Source: DATFLK01 sp035267815 (lineage in GTDB: Bacteria; Pseudomonadota; Zetaproteobacteria; Mariprofundales; Mariprofundaceae). Taken from it: DNA of 11,001 nt. Positions 1-7,310 of the stretch are shown piece after piece. The notes under the pieces are model-generated. The model was given only the letters and a program-made list of their open reading frames with translations, did no database searches and was not told the origin of the DNA. Where the stretch lies: positions 1-11,001 of the forward strand of contig DATFLK010000181.1 of the NCBI GenBank assembly GCA_035267815.1, given 5' to 3'. The first letter of the stretch is position 1, and each line of letters begins with the position of its first letter. Both the position numbers and the translations under genes were made by a program.

Positions 1-2
1 CA

Positions 3-563
3 GTGGGTGGCTATGGCGACATGGCGGTCACCTCGTTCTATGCCAACAAGCCTTGGGGCGGCGCATATGGCGGAATGGTGCTCGGTTCCAACGATTTTTC
101 TCCACTCTGCGACGTGGTACGTCAGATGCGATTTGCCGATGCGGCACCCTTCTCCCTGCCTTATGCCGGTAACCATCAACTCTCCGATGTGCATGCCGCG
201 CTGGCCCGGACCCGCATGGCGGGGGCTGAGGAGGAGACGAAGCGACGGCGGGAACTGGTCGCAGCCTATGACGGTTGGTTCGGTGACTGCTCGTCACGAC
301 CGGTGGCACATGATTCTTGCGACAACGGCTATCGTTATATTTTGCGCACCCCGGGCCGGGCCGGCGAGGTGGTCGAGATGCTGCGCCGGCAAGGTGTCGG
401 AGCGGCGCGACCCGTAGACAGGACGCTCTCGTCACTGCTGGACGACAAGGATTGCCACGGCGCCGAGGCGGCATGGCACGACTGCGTGTCGATTCCGCTG
501 TATGCCGGTCTGGACGATGGCGAGGTGGCACAGATTCGGGAGGCGGTGCTTGCATGCATATGA
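3..563 (+). CDS. DegT/DnrJ/EryC1/StrS family sugar aminotransferase, 3' part
   Basis: This is the C-terminal half of a PLP-dependent aminotransferase that aminates nucleotide-linked keto sugars for surface polysaccharides. The reading frame is open to the left edge, so the start lies outside; the GTG at 3 is an internal valine codon. Visible landmarks are GD followed by SFYANK, whose lysine is the expected Schiff-base residue (about residue 16 of the visible part), then GGMV, a GNHQLSDVHAAL stretch matching the family's N-R-sd--AAl helix, an RRR-L---Y helix, and a C-terminal GV-AARPV ... SIPLYAGL-D-EV motif. About 186 residues are present; the family is usually near 370, so roughly half is missing only because of the window edge. 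The loop after the lysine (PWGGAYGG) differs from the common TTGEGG. The sugar substrate cannot be told. Its end overlaps the next gene, which supports co-translation and a role in the same glycan pathway. Confidence 0.88.
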   Translation: MGGYGDMAVTSFYANKPWGGAYGGMVLGSNDFSPLCDVVRQMRFADAAPFSLPYAGNHQLSDVHAALARTRMAGAEEETKRRRELVAAYDGWFGDCSSRPVAHDSCDNGYRYILRTPGRAGEVVEMLRRQGVGAARPVDRTLSSLLDDKDCHGAEAAWHDCVSIPLYAGLDDGEVAQIREAVLACI

Positions 564-1693
564 TTCTTGATCACTGGCTTTCCCGCCTGCTGGCGTTCCT
601 GATTTCGTTGCTACTGATGTTTGTCCAGGTACGCGGGCATCTCTTTGTGCTCGGCTTCAAGCTGTTCCTTTCCAGTGCGCTGATGACATATGCACTTCTG
701 CCAGCGGTCATCCGTTTGGCGCATATGATTGGAGCGCTCGACCATCCGGATGGGGACCGGCGTATCCATCGGGAGTCGACACCGAGGGTCGGCGGCGTGG
801 CGGTATTCCTGGCCACGAACCTGACACTGTTGCTGAATTTCGATTTCTCGCTGGGCCTGAAGGGCGTCTGTATCTCGGCCATCATGGTGGCGCTGCTATC
901 GTTATGGGACGATGTCCGGGAGATTCCGGCCACGGTCAAACTGTTGGTGCAGCTGTTCGCCCTGTTCGTGTTGATGGTGTTCGGCGTGCATGCCGAACTG
1001 GTGTCGGATAGCTGGTGGGGCGCGCTTCTGGAGGTGACGGTAACAGCCTTGTGGATGGTCGGCGTCACCAATGCATTTAATTTTCTCGATGGCGTGAATG
1101 GTCTGGCCGCCTCGCTGGCTACGGCCGTCAGTCTTTTGATGGGCGTGCTGGCCTGGCATACCGGTCAGACCTACATGCTTCTGCTGACCCTTTCGGTGGC
1201 TGGGGCCGCGTTCGGGTTTCTTCCGGACAACGCCCGCTATACCCGACCTGCACGGATTTTTCTGGGCGATGTCGGCAGCACCTATCTCGGTTGGATGATG
1301 GCCGGCATCGCATTGATGGGGGGGTGGTCTTCCGAGGGACCGGTGAGGGCCTATGCTGCTCCCGTGCTGATCTTCTCGGTGATGATATTCGACATGGTCT
1401 ATACCACGATCTCTAGGATCCGGCGGGGCGATGTGAAGAGCTTGCGGCAGTGGGTGGCCTATGTCGGGCGTGATCATCTGCACCACCGATTGATGCATCT
1501 CGGGCTCTCCCCGTTACAGGCGGTGGTGGCGATTGTGGCGCTCACCCTGATTTCGGGCCTGGGAGCGCTCGCCTTGGTGACCAATACCTCGCTGTATGTA
1601 TGGCTGCTGCTGTTGCAGGCCGTGGTGATCTACTCCCTGCTGAGTCTGGTGATGGTGATGTCTCAAAAAGGGGATGCCGCCAGGCGTGGATGA
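554..1693 (+). CDS. WecA/MraY-family undecaprenyl-phosphate sugar-1-phosphate transferase (glycosyltransferase family 4)
   Basis: This 379-residue polytopic inner-membrane enzyme should transfer a HexNAc-1-phosphate (GlcNAc-1-P in WecA) from a UDP-sugar to undecaprenyl phosphate, the first membrane step of O-antigen or related glycan synthesis. Family motifs appear in order: LDHPD-DRRIH with PRVGG near residues 62-81, the DD pair at 119-120 followed by a KL--Q element, NAFNFLDG-NGLA at 173-183, FLGDVGS at 236-242, and HLHHRL at 308-313, the histidine-rich cytoplasmic loop typical of WecA rather than MraY. Many hydrophobic segments separate them. I chose ATG 554 because GGGAGG at 538-543 lies 10 bases upstream. 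ATG 560 would give a classic ATGA overlap with the aminotransferase stop but sits too far from that site. The frame stays open upstream to 317, but that stretch is the aminotransferase gene read out of frame. The exact sugar (WecA, WbpL or another branch) is not determinable. Confidence 0.9.
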   Translation: MHMILDHWLSRLLAFLISLLLMFVQVRGHLFVLGFKLFLSSALMTYALLPAVIRLAHMIGALDHPDGDRRIHRESTPRVGGVAVFLATNLTLLLNFDFSLGLKGVCISAIMVALLSLWDDVREIPATVKLLVQLFALFVLMVFGVHAELVSDSWWGALLEVTVTALWMVGVTNAFNFLDGVNGLAASLATAVSLLMGVLAWHTGQTYMLLLTLSVAGAAFGFLPDNARYTRPARIFLGDVGSTYLGWMMAGIALMGGWSSEGPVRAYAAPVLIFSVMIFDMVYTTISRIRRGDVKSLRQWVAYVGRDHLHHRLMHLGLSPLQAVVAIVALTLISGLGALALVTNTSLYVWLLLLQAVVIYSLLSLVMVMSQKGDAARRG

Positions 1694-2387
1694 GGCAGAG
1701 GCACTTCTGGCGCGATGGAGGCGCCTGAGGGAGGAGTTGGATGCGTCCGGGGTGCGCCTGCTGGCCGTATCGAAATATGCGCCGGATCGTGCCGTCGCGT
1801 CGCTGGCATCGGCGGGGCAGAGGGATTTTGCCGAGTCGCGTCCACAGGCCCTGCGCGACCGGGCGCTCGCATTCCCGGATGTGGAGTGGCATATGATTGG
1901 GCCGCTGCAGAAGAACAAGGCCAAATATGTCGCCCGCCACGCGGCCATGTGGCACAGTGTGGAGGATGTCGACACGGCCGCGGCGGTGGCTCGACATGTC
2001 GAGGGGCGCGTGTTGCCGGTGCTGTTGCAGGTCAATGTTGCCGGGGCCGCTCACCAGCACGGCGTGGTACCGCAGTTGTTGCCGGCCCTGTACGAGGCGG
2101 TGGACGCCATGCCGCAACTCAGCGTTGCGGGCCTGATGTGCATGGCACCGAAAGAGGGGGATGCTCGCGCCTATTTTGCGAAGCTGCGGCACTTGCGGGA
2201 CGCCCTTGCGAATGGGAGCCTGCGCCCCCCGTCGGATTGGACCCGTCATGAAGCCCGGTTGGGGCTCTGTATGGGGATGAGCGGGGATTACCGGACTGCC
2301 GTGGAAGAGGGTGCGACCATGGTGCGGCTGGGGACATTGCTGTTCGGAACTTCGTATCGAGATGGAGAGCAGAGATCTCTCCCGTAG
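1674..2387 (+). CDS. yggS: YggS/PLPBP family pyridoxal-phosphate homeostasis protein
   Basis: YggS proteins are cytosolic single-domain TIM-barrel PLP carriers that resemble the N-terminal domain of alanine racemase and help balance B6 vitamers and amino-acid pools; no catalytic reaction is assigned. The 237-residue product shows LLAVSKY with the PLP lysine at residue 34, AGQRDFAESRPQ, WHMIGPLQKNKAKY, LLQVNVAG, the LSVAGLMCMAP strand, and the C-terminal LGLCMGMSGDY ... TMVRLGTLLFG phosphate-binding region. The motif that usually reads FGEN reads FAES here. ATG 1674 lies inside the end of the preceding transferase gene (20-base overlap) with AAAAGGGG directly in front. GTG 1686 is in frame, gives a more usual spacing from the same purine run, and may be the true start. 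Linkage to proC, yggT and yggU is a widespread bacterial arrangement and supports the call. Confidence 0.93.
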   Translation: MPPGVDEAEALLARWRRLREELDASGVRLLAVSKYAPDRAVASLASAGQRDFAESRPQALRDRALAFPDVEWHMIGPLQKNKAKYVARHAAMWHSVEDVDTAAAVARHVEGRVLPVLLQVNVAGAAHQHGVVPQLLPALYEAVDAMPQLSVAGLMCMAPKEGDARAYFAKLRHLRDALANGSLRPPSDWTRHEARLGLCMGMSGDYRTAVEEGATMVRLGTLLFGTSYRDGEQRSLP

Positions 2388-2406
2388 GCGAAAAGGAAGA
2401 GGTGGT

Positions 2407-3207
2407 ATGCAAGAGATGAAGATCGGATTTGCCGGCGCCGGTAACATGGCCGAGGCTCTGATTGCGGGGCTGATTCGGGCGGGGCACCAGTCCAGCCATA
2501 TCCTTGTAACGGACATTCGTGAGGAACGCCTACAGCAGCTCCGACAGACCTATGGCGTGCAGACAGTGCCGTCCAATGCGGTGCTGTCGGTAGACAGCGA
2601 TGTGCTGGTGCTGGCGGTAAAGCCGCAGCAGATGCAGCAGGTGGTCAAGGAGATGGTGGGCCATGTCGACGCCGGCACGACGGTGATCAGTATCGCTGCG
2701 GGTATCTCCACCGAGACACTGGAGCAGTGGTTCAAGGATCAGGTGTCGCTGGTTCGGGTGATGCCGAATACACCATGTCTGGTCAATGAAGGGATGTCCG
2801 TACTGTTCAGCAAGGAGGACGAGACGCATCGGCGGCGGGCCGAGTATATCCTGACCTCTTCGGGTAAAACGGCATGGGTCGATGACGAAAACCTGCTGCA
2901 TGCCGTGACGGCTATATCGGGCAGTGGCCCGGCCTACTTCTTCCTGCTGGCCGAGTTGATGCAGGTGGCCGCCCACAGCCTCGGATTGCCGAAGGACCTG
3001 GCCCAGACGCTGGTTAAGTACACCGCTCTGGGTGCCGGCCGCATGCTGGTGGATAGCGGCAAGACGCCCGAGGAGCTGCGACAGCAGGTCATCAGCCCCG
3101 GTGGTACCACGCAGGCGGCAATGGAGACGATGTTTGAGGCTGATCTCCCCAAAACGGTGCGGGCAGCGATCGCCGCCGCGGCCAAGCGTTCGCGCGAGCT
3201 GGGCTAG
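2407..3207 (+). CDS. proC: Pyrroline-5-carboxylate reductase
   Basis: ProC reduces 1-pyrroline-5-carboxylate to L-proline with NAD(P)H, the last step of proline synthesis, in the cytosol. The 266-residue product has the expected length. It starts with a Rossmann nucleotide-binding loop, IGFAGAGNMAEAL, glycines at 7, 10 and 12. Then follow LAVKPQQM, VRVMPNTPCLVNEGMS, the dimer-domain motif GSGPAYFFLLAELM, and the P5CR signature around residues 222-240 (EELRQQVISPGGTTQAAM). ATG 2407 is chosen because a purine run, AAAAGGAAGAGG at 2391-2402, precedes it; ATG 2416 also fits the protein. The frame extends upstream to 2311 only as a shadow of yggS. The gene follows the yggS stop by 19 bases, and yggT follows 3 bases after its own stop, so the three genes are probably co-transcribed. 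Confidence 0.96.
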   Translation: MQEMKIGFAGAGNMAEALIAGLIRAGHQSSHILVTDIREERLQQLRQTYGVQTVPSNAVLSVDSDVLVLAVKPQQMQQVVKEMVGHVDAGTTVISIAAGISTETLEQWFKDQVSLVRVMPNTPCLVNEGMSVLFSKEDETHRRRAEYILTSSGKTAWVDDENLLHAVTAISGSGPAYFFLLAELMQVAAHSLGLPKDLAQTLVKYTALGAGRMLVDSGKTPEELRQQVISPGGTTQAAMETMFEADLPKTVRAAIAAAAKRSRELG

Positions 3208-3210
3208 TCG

Positions 3211-3507
3211 ATGTTTATGCTGGGGTATTTTCTGCAGGCACTGGCGGGTGTGCTGCACGTCGTGTTGATGGCGGCGATGCTGGTGGTGATCGCCAGGGCG
3301 GTGCTCTCCTGGGTGTCGCCGGACCCCTACAATCCCATCGTCCGGATCATTATCCAGCTCTCGGAGCCGATGCTCTATCCGGTGCGCAGAAGGTTGCCGT
3401 TTCTAGGCGGTCTGGATCTCTCCCCCATGCTGGTTATTCTGGCAGCGATATTTCTGGACAACTTTCTGGTGCCCAGCCTGCAGCGTATCGCACTCCATCT
3501 TTTGTGA
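3211..3507 (+). CDS. yggT: YggT family integral membrane protein
   Basis: This is a 98-residue inner-membrane protein of the YggT family, whose role is not firmly settled; members have been linked to osmotic tolerance and, in plastids and cyanobacteria, to cofactor or division functions. Two hydrophobic segments (about residues 6-32 and 70-94) flank the family's conserved core: ARAVLSWVSPDPYNPI, then LSEPMLYPVRRRLPF, then GGLDLSPMLVILA. Half-length bacterial members with one YggT repeat are about 95-100 residues; the two-repeat form is about 190. The ATG lies 3 bases after the proC stop with only a weak ribosome-binding site, so translational coupling to proC is likely. ATG 3217 is an alternative start. 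Confidence 0.92.
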   Translation: MFMLGYFLQALAGVLHVVLMAAMLVVIARAVLSWVSPDPYNPIVRIIIQLSEPMLYPVRRRLPFLGGLDLSPMLVILAAIFLDNFLVPSLQRIALHLL

Positions 3508-3822
3508 ATGCGGAAGTGGGCTGTGGTGCTGACCGAAGGGAAGGGCGGCATCTACCTGAACATCCACGCCCAGCCCGGTGCGAGGCAGATGCAGCTGCGC
3601 GGTCTGCACGGCGACGCCATCAAGGTGTCGGTACGGGAGCCGGCCCAGGACGGCAAGGCCAACGAGGCGATCATCTCCTTTGTGGCCGATGCGGTCGGGC
3701 TTGCCAAACAGTGCGTTTCGCTGGCTTCCGGCCACACATCACGCAAGAAACGTCTTTTCTTGTCGGGCGATGTGCAGGAGATTCGGGCAGCCGTCGCAGA
3801 ATGGCTTGATGATGCCGGCTGA
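3508..3822 (+). CDS. yggU: DUF167 / YggU family protein
   Basis: This is a small cytosolic protein of 104 residues in the DUF167 family (E. coli YggU), function unknown. It has the usual pattern: an N-terminal strand with HAQPGAR, LHGDAIKVSVREPAQDGKANEAI in the middle, and the basic SGHTSRKKRLF near residues 73-83. Its ATG directly abuts the yggT TGA with no spacer and no convincing ribosome-binding site, which points to coupled translation. The yggS-proC-yggT-yggU order is common in proteobacteria; in E. coli the yggS-yggT-yggU part occurs without proC. No oddity is visible other than the slight length of the C-terminus. Confidence 0.9.
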   Translation: MRKWAVVLTEGKGGIYLNIHAQPGARQMQLRGLHGDAIKVSVREPAQDGKANEAIISFVADAVGLAKQCVSLASGHTSRKKRLFLSGDVQEIRAAVAEWLDDAG

Positions 3823-3850
3823 CCCGTCACGGTATCCTATTCTGGATAGC

Positions 3851-5437
3851 ATGAGCCAGAGGCCATGGCTCTGGCTGTTGCTGCTCTGTGCGGTCAATTT
3901 TATGTTCATGCTGGGCGGCCATACCCTGTGGGATGTGGATGAACCCAATAACGCCGTCTGTGCCCGTGAGATGCTGGAGGTGGGCAACTGGTGGGTGCCG
4001 GTGTTCAACGGGGGACTGCGTTTCGACAAGCCGATTCTTCTCTATTGGCTGATGATGCCGGCCTACGCCCTGTTCGGGGTCAACGAGTTCTCCGCTCGCC
4101 TCCCTTCGGCACTTTCCATGACCGCCCTGACCTTCGTGGTCTGGTACTTTGCCAGACGGATGGTGAATGCCCGGGCCGGGCTGATTGCAGCCGGGCTGTT
4201 TGCCACCTGTCTGCATATCATTGTGATCAGCCGTGCAGCTACCCCCGACCCTGTCTTCATGCTCTGTCTCTGCACCGCCATGTTCGCGCTGCTTTGCTTC
4301 TATCTGGAGGGGATGAGGAAGAGCTTGCTGCTCTATGTCGCCTATATTGCGATGGGCTTTGGTGTGCTGGCCAAGGGGCCTGTGGCGGTGGCGATGCCTG
4401 TGCTCACATGGGGAGCCTTCCTGCTTCTGATGGGTCAGTGGCGTCGGGTATGGCAGTTTCGGCCCTGGATGGGGCTGGCGATCGTGCTGGCGATCGCTCT
4501 GCCTTGGTATATCACGGTGGGAGTGTTGACTGACGGCCTCTGGCTGAAGGGATTCCTGCTGCACCACAATATCGATCGTTTTACGCATGCGCTTCAGGGC
4601 CATAGGGGATTCCCCGGATTCTATCTGGTGACCTTCTTTCTGGGGTGGTTTCCGTGGAGCGGGTTACTGGTGGCCTCGATTGCTCTCGGCTCATGGCGTC
4701 TGATAGCCCTGAGGCAGGATCCGTTGCGTCTGCATCTTCTGGTCTGGATCGGGGCCTTCTTCATCTTTTTCAGCATCGCCGGAACTCGGTTGCCGAACTA
4801 TATGCTGCCTGCTTTCCCCGCGGCTGCACTGTTGATGGCGCGATGGCTGGAGGATGCCGAAACGTTACGTGCAGAGCGCTGGCTGCTCTATACCGCAGCT
4901 GTGCTTGCCGTCGGCGTGTTGGGTGGGGGCATCTTCGCCCTTCAGCATCAGTGGCCGGGGGAGTGGGTCTACGGACTCTGCTTCCTGCCGGTTGCCCTGA
5001 CGGTGCTCTGGAGCATGTGGCGGCGCGCTACGACGCTGCCGGTGATTGGGGGCGGGATGATGGTCTCCGTACTGATCCTGGCCAGCTGGACCCTGCCGGC
5101 GCTGGATCAGCACAAGGTAGCCAAGCCGTTTGCGCAGGCGGCTGATCAGGCCGGCTTCTCGGGCAGGGAGTTGGCGACTTACCATTACTTCCAGCCGTCG
5201 CTGTTATTTTACCATGGTGGACGTCTGCCGCTTCTGCGTTCGATGCCGAAGCTGGAGTCCTGGCTGACCGATGGCAAGGCGGTGGTGATGCCGCAGGAGG
5301 CGCTGAAGTCCTTCCCGCCGGCGATTCTTCCCTATCTGGTCATTCACCGCCGAGCCTATGGGCTTTATGCCCGAAAATGGCTTATTCTTGTCAGTCTGAA
5401 ACCACTGGAGGGGTTGTCGTGGAAAAAGAAGTCGTGA
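3851..5437 (+). CDS. ArnT-like GT-C glycosyltransferase (PMT/GT83-type), polyprenyl-phosphate-sugar dependent
   Basis: This polytopic membrane enzyme should take a sugar from a polyprenyl-phosphate donor on the periplasmic face and attach it to lipid A, another lipid or a protein. The 528-residue product is close to ArnT length. Its N-terminus has a transmembrane helix followed by LWDVDEPNNAVCAREML with the D30-E31 acidic pair expected in the first periplasmic loop of GT-C enzymes. Then come FNGGLRFDKPILLYW, FGVNEFSARLPS, RAATPDPVF and LAKGPVAVAMP, many further helices, FFLGWFPW, and a periplasmic C-terminal domain of about 110 residues. ATG 3851 is preceded by a weak GGATAG. In-frame ATGs at 3809 and 3812 would overlap yggU and add 13-14 residues, without a ribosome-binding site, so the start is uncertain. 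The frame further upstream to 3578 is shadow. The acceptor and sugar are unknown; calling it ArnT proper would be an overreach because no other arn gene is seen. Confidence 0.87.
   Translation: MSQRPWLWLLLLCAVNFMFMLGGHTLWDVDEPNNAVCAREMLEVGNWWVPVFNGGLRFDKPILLYWLMMPAYALFGVNEFSARLPSALSMTALTFVVWYFARRMVNARAGLIAAGLFATCLHIIVISRAATPDPVFMLCLCTAMFALLCFYLEGMRKSLLLYVAYIAMGFGVLAKGPVAVAMPVLTWGAFLLLMGQWRRVWQFRPWMGLAIVLAIALPWYITVGVLTDGLWLKGFLLHHNIDRFTHALQGHRGFPGFYLVTFFLGWFPWSGLLVASIALGSWRLIALRQDPLRLHLLVWIGAFFIFFSIAGTRLPNYMLPAFPAAALLMARWLEDAETLRAERWLLYTAAVLAVGVLGGGIFALQHQWPGEWVYGLCFLPVALTVLWSMWRRATTLPVIGGGMMVSVLILASWTLPALDQHKVAKPFAQAADQAGFSGRELATYHYFQPSLLFYHGGRLPLLRSMPKLESWLTDGKAVVMPQEALKSFPPAILPYLVIHRRAYGLYARKWLILVSLKPLEGLSWKKKS
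5407..5413 (+). promoter_or_regulatory. Ribosome-binding site fixing a GTG start for the GT2 gene
   Basis: GGAGGGG at 5407-5413 lies 5 bases before GTG 5419, inside the end of the GT-C gene. It is one of the strongest such sites in the window. It argues for GTG 5419 over ATG 5377, which has no such site and would add 14 residues that are really GT-C coding sequence in another frame. Confidence 0.8.
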
Positions 5438-6393
5438 TTTCCATTGTCGTGCCGGTGTATCGGGAGGAGGAGAATATCCCCTTGCTGGTGAGGGAGGTCG
5501 GCGAGGCGCTGGCGGATGAGGCTTACGAATTGATCCTCGTCGATGACGGCTCCGACGATAGCACCTTCGCTCGCATCGAGGAGGCGGGCAGCAGTGACGC
5601 CCGCGTACGGGGGATCCAGTTGCGGCGCAACTTCGGTCAGACGGCAGCCATGAATGCCGGTTTCGACGCGGCGCGCGGACGCTATGTGGTCTACATGGAC
5701 GGCGATCTGCAGACGGATTCGGCCGACATTATTCGTTTGCGGGATCGGCTGGAGCGGGATGATCTCGACCTGGTCAACGGCTGGCGCAAGGACCGTCAGG
5801 ATGACGGGCTCTCGCGCAATCTGCCGTCGAAACTGGCCAATGCGCTGATCCGTCGTTCCACCAAGGTTTTTCTGCACGATTACGGCTGTCCGATGAAGGT
5901 GATGCGCGCCGAGGTGGCCAAGAATCTCCGGTTGTATGGCGAACAGCACCGTTTTCTTCCGGCCATGGCAGCGCTCTACGGGGCCCGCATCGGCGAGGAG
6001 GTGGTGACCCATCGGCCGCGCCGCTTTGGCGAAAGCAAATACGGTATCGGTCGCACGACCCGGGTATTGGTCGATCTGCTTCTGGTGATGTTTTTCCAGC
6101 GCTTTACCGATCGGCCTCTGCAGCTGTTTGGAACAGGCGGGCTGGTCAGCTTCTTCTCCGGGGTGTTGATCGATGTGTGGTTAAGCATTGAGAAGCTCTT
6201 TTTCGGCGCCGATCTGGCCGGCCGTCCCTTGTTGCAGTTCGGTTCATTACTGATTATCGCCGGACTGCTGTTGTTCGGTATCGGCTTGATACTGGAGATT
6301 CAGGTGCGCACTTACTATGAGTCGTCGGGAAGAAGACACTATAGTGTCCGCCGTACTGTCGACATGGACGAGGACGATTCCGCATCGTCGTGA
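5419..6393 (+). CDS. GT2 family polyprenyl-phosphate glycosyltransferase (ArnC/DPM1-like)
   Basis: This enzyme should transfer a sugar from a nucleotide donor to undecaprenyl phosphate on the cytoplasmic face of the inner membrane, making the lipid-linked donor used by a GT-C enzyme. The 324-residue product matches ArnC (about 322). The GT-A domain shows ISIVVPVYREEENIP at the start, LILVDDGSDD with D42-D43, the RRNFGQTAAMNAGF motif, and the metal-binding D94-G95-D96 in YMDGDLQTD. YGCPMKVMRAEV and RPRRFGESKYG are also typical of this group. Two transmembrane helices follow at about 236-258 and 275-298. The GTG start overlaps the GT-C gene by 19 bases, and the stop overlaps the next gene by 4, so the three are tightly coupled. 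A long charged tail ends in an acidic MDEDDSASS. The sugar (aminoarabinose, glucose, mannose or other) cannot be read from sequence alone. Confidence 0.92.
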   Translation: MEKEVVISIVVPVYREEENIPLLVREVGEALADEAYELILVDDGSDDSTFARIEEAGSSDARVRGIQLRRNFGQTAAMNAGFDAARGRYVVYMDGDLQTDSADIIRLRDRLERDDLDLVNGWRKDRQDDGLSRNLPSKLANALIRRSTKVFLHDYGCPMKVMRAEVAKNLRLYGEQHRFLPAMAALYGARIGEEVVTHRPRRFGESKYGIGRTTRVLVDLLLVMFFQRFTDRPLQLFGTGGLVSFFSGVLIDVWLSIEKLFFGADLAGRPLLQFGSLLIIAGLLLFGIGLILEIQVRTYYESSGRRHYSVRRTVDMDEDDSASS

Positions 6394-7310
6394 AAACCGT
6401 CCTCAAAATCGTTGTCTCCTCTCTGATCCTTGGAGGGTTGCTCTGGTATCTCGATCTGGGTGCCGTGTTCGCCCATCTCAGGCAGGTCAATCCCGTATGG
6501 GTGGTACTGTCCTGCCTCTGCATGATCGCCGGCCAAACGCTCTGTGCGCTCCGGTGGTCATGGCTGGCCCGTGGGCTGGGGATGCAGGTGCGCCTCTCAC
6601 GCAAGGTTCAGCTCTATTTTCTGGGTATGTTCCTGAGCCTGTTCCTTCCCTCCATTATCGGCGGCGATGTGGCACGAGGCTACCTTCTGGCGAAGGGACG
6701 CCAGGGACAGGGATGGGCTGCGGCGGCCAGCGTGGTGCTGGAAAGGATCAACGGCATCTATGCCATGACGATCATCGTGACGGTGTGCATGTTGTTCCTA
6801 CCGATTCCCGGCACCTGGATGGTGATCTGGATGGGAACGGCGATCCTGTTGTGGATGGCGATGTTCACCTATGGTCTTTGGCACGCTCTCCTGCCGCGGT
6901 TCCTGGCTTTCTGGAAGGCGCTTCCCCTGATGTCGGCGGGATTCCGGCGCGCCTGGTGGAAGGGGTTGCCGCTGTCGGTCGTGTTTCAGCTTATGGTGGT
7001 GGTGGCGCATATGCTGCTTGGCCATGCGGTCGGCCTGCATCTCTCCTGGGCCGCCTACGGTTTCATGGTCTGCCTGGTGGCGCTCGCCTCCGCCGTGCCG
7101 GTGTCGTTCAATGGTTTCGGGGTCCGGGAGGCAGGTTATATCGGCATCGCCGGCTATTTCGGTGGCGGGCACGATGCGGCGGCCGCCATGGCGACACTCT
7201 GGATTGTTGTTCTGACGCTGTCGGCCTTGCCGGGCGGCATTGTCCTGTGGCGGCTCGGAGGACTCGGCGCGCTGACTGCGGCGAAATCGGAGGAGGGTGG
7301 CCAGGCCTAG
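6390..7310 (+). CDS. UPF0104 / YbhN-type lysylphosphatidylglycerol-synthase-like transmembrane protein
   Basis: This 306-residue polytopic inner-membrane protein belongs to the family named after the membrane domain of MprF. That domain in MprF is involved in moving a modified lipid across the membrane; most stand-alone members are uncharacterised. Family landmarks are a short N-terminal helix (about 6-20), ALRWSWLARGLG near 53-64, the conserved FLPSIIGGDVARGYLLAKG at 85-103, VVLERINGI near 115-123, and PVSFNGFGVREAGYIG near 236-250. At least six hydrophobic segments can be seen. There is no soluble synthase domain, so it should not make lysyl-phosphatidylglycerol itself. It starts at GTG 6390, sharing GTGA with the GT2 stop, with only a distant AGGA, so translation is probably coupled. 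Position after the GT-C and GT2 genes suggests a job in lipid-linked sugar handling (inference). Confidence 0.87.
   Translation: MKTVLKIVVSSLILGGLLWYLDLGAVFAHLRQVNPVWVVLSCLCMIAGQTLCALRWSWLARGLGMQVRLSRKVQLYFLGMFLSLFLPSIIGGDVARGYLLAKGRQGQGWAAAASVVLERINGIYAMTIIVTVCMLFLPIPGTWMVIWMGTAILLWMAMFTYGLWHALLPRFLAFWKALPLMSAGFRRAWWKGLPLSVVFQLMVVVAHMLLGHAVGLHLSWAAYGFMVCLVALASAVPVSFNGFGVREAGYIGIAGYFGGGHDAAAAMATLWIVVLTLSALPGGIVLWRLGGLGALTAAKSEEGGQA

Noticed and set aside
317..553. N-terminal extension of the WecA-like protein
   Set aside because: The segment is the aminotransferase gene read in another frame and is Arg/Gly-rich; the protein family begins at a hydrophobic helix after ATG 554, which has a ribosome-binding site.
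3..563. Broken or truncated aminotransferase gene
   Set aside because: The frame is open to the window edge with the PLP lysine and C-terminal motifs intact, so the missing N-terminal half is outside the window rather than lost.
1542..2516. Minus-strand open frame of 324 codons opposite yggS and the transferase 3' end
   Set aside because: The plus strand carries clear family motifs across the same stretch. The antisense translation is rich in Arg, His, Pro and Gln without motifs or a membrane or fold pattern, as expected for the shadow of a GC-rich gene.
4478..4500. Near-direct repeat of TGGCGATCG in the GT-C gene
   Set aside because: It encodes LAIVLAIAL in a transmembrane helix, so codon reuse explains it; there is no array or further copy pattern.
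3827..4603. Minus-strand open frame of 258 codons opposite the GT-C gene
   Set aside because: It is a His/Gln/Pro-rich shadow with no recognisable domain; the plus strand encodes the GT-C enzyme continuously.
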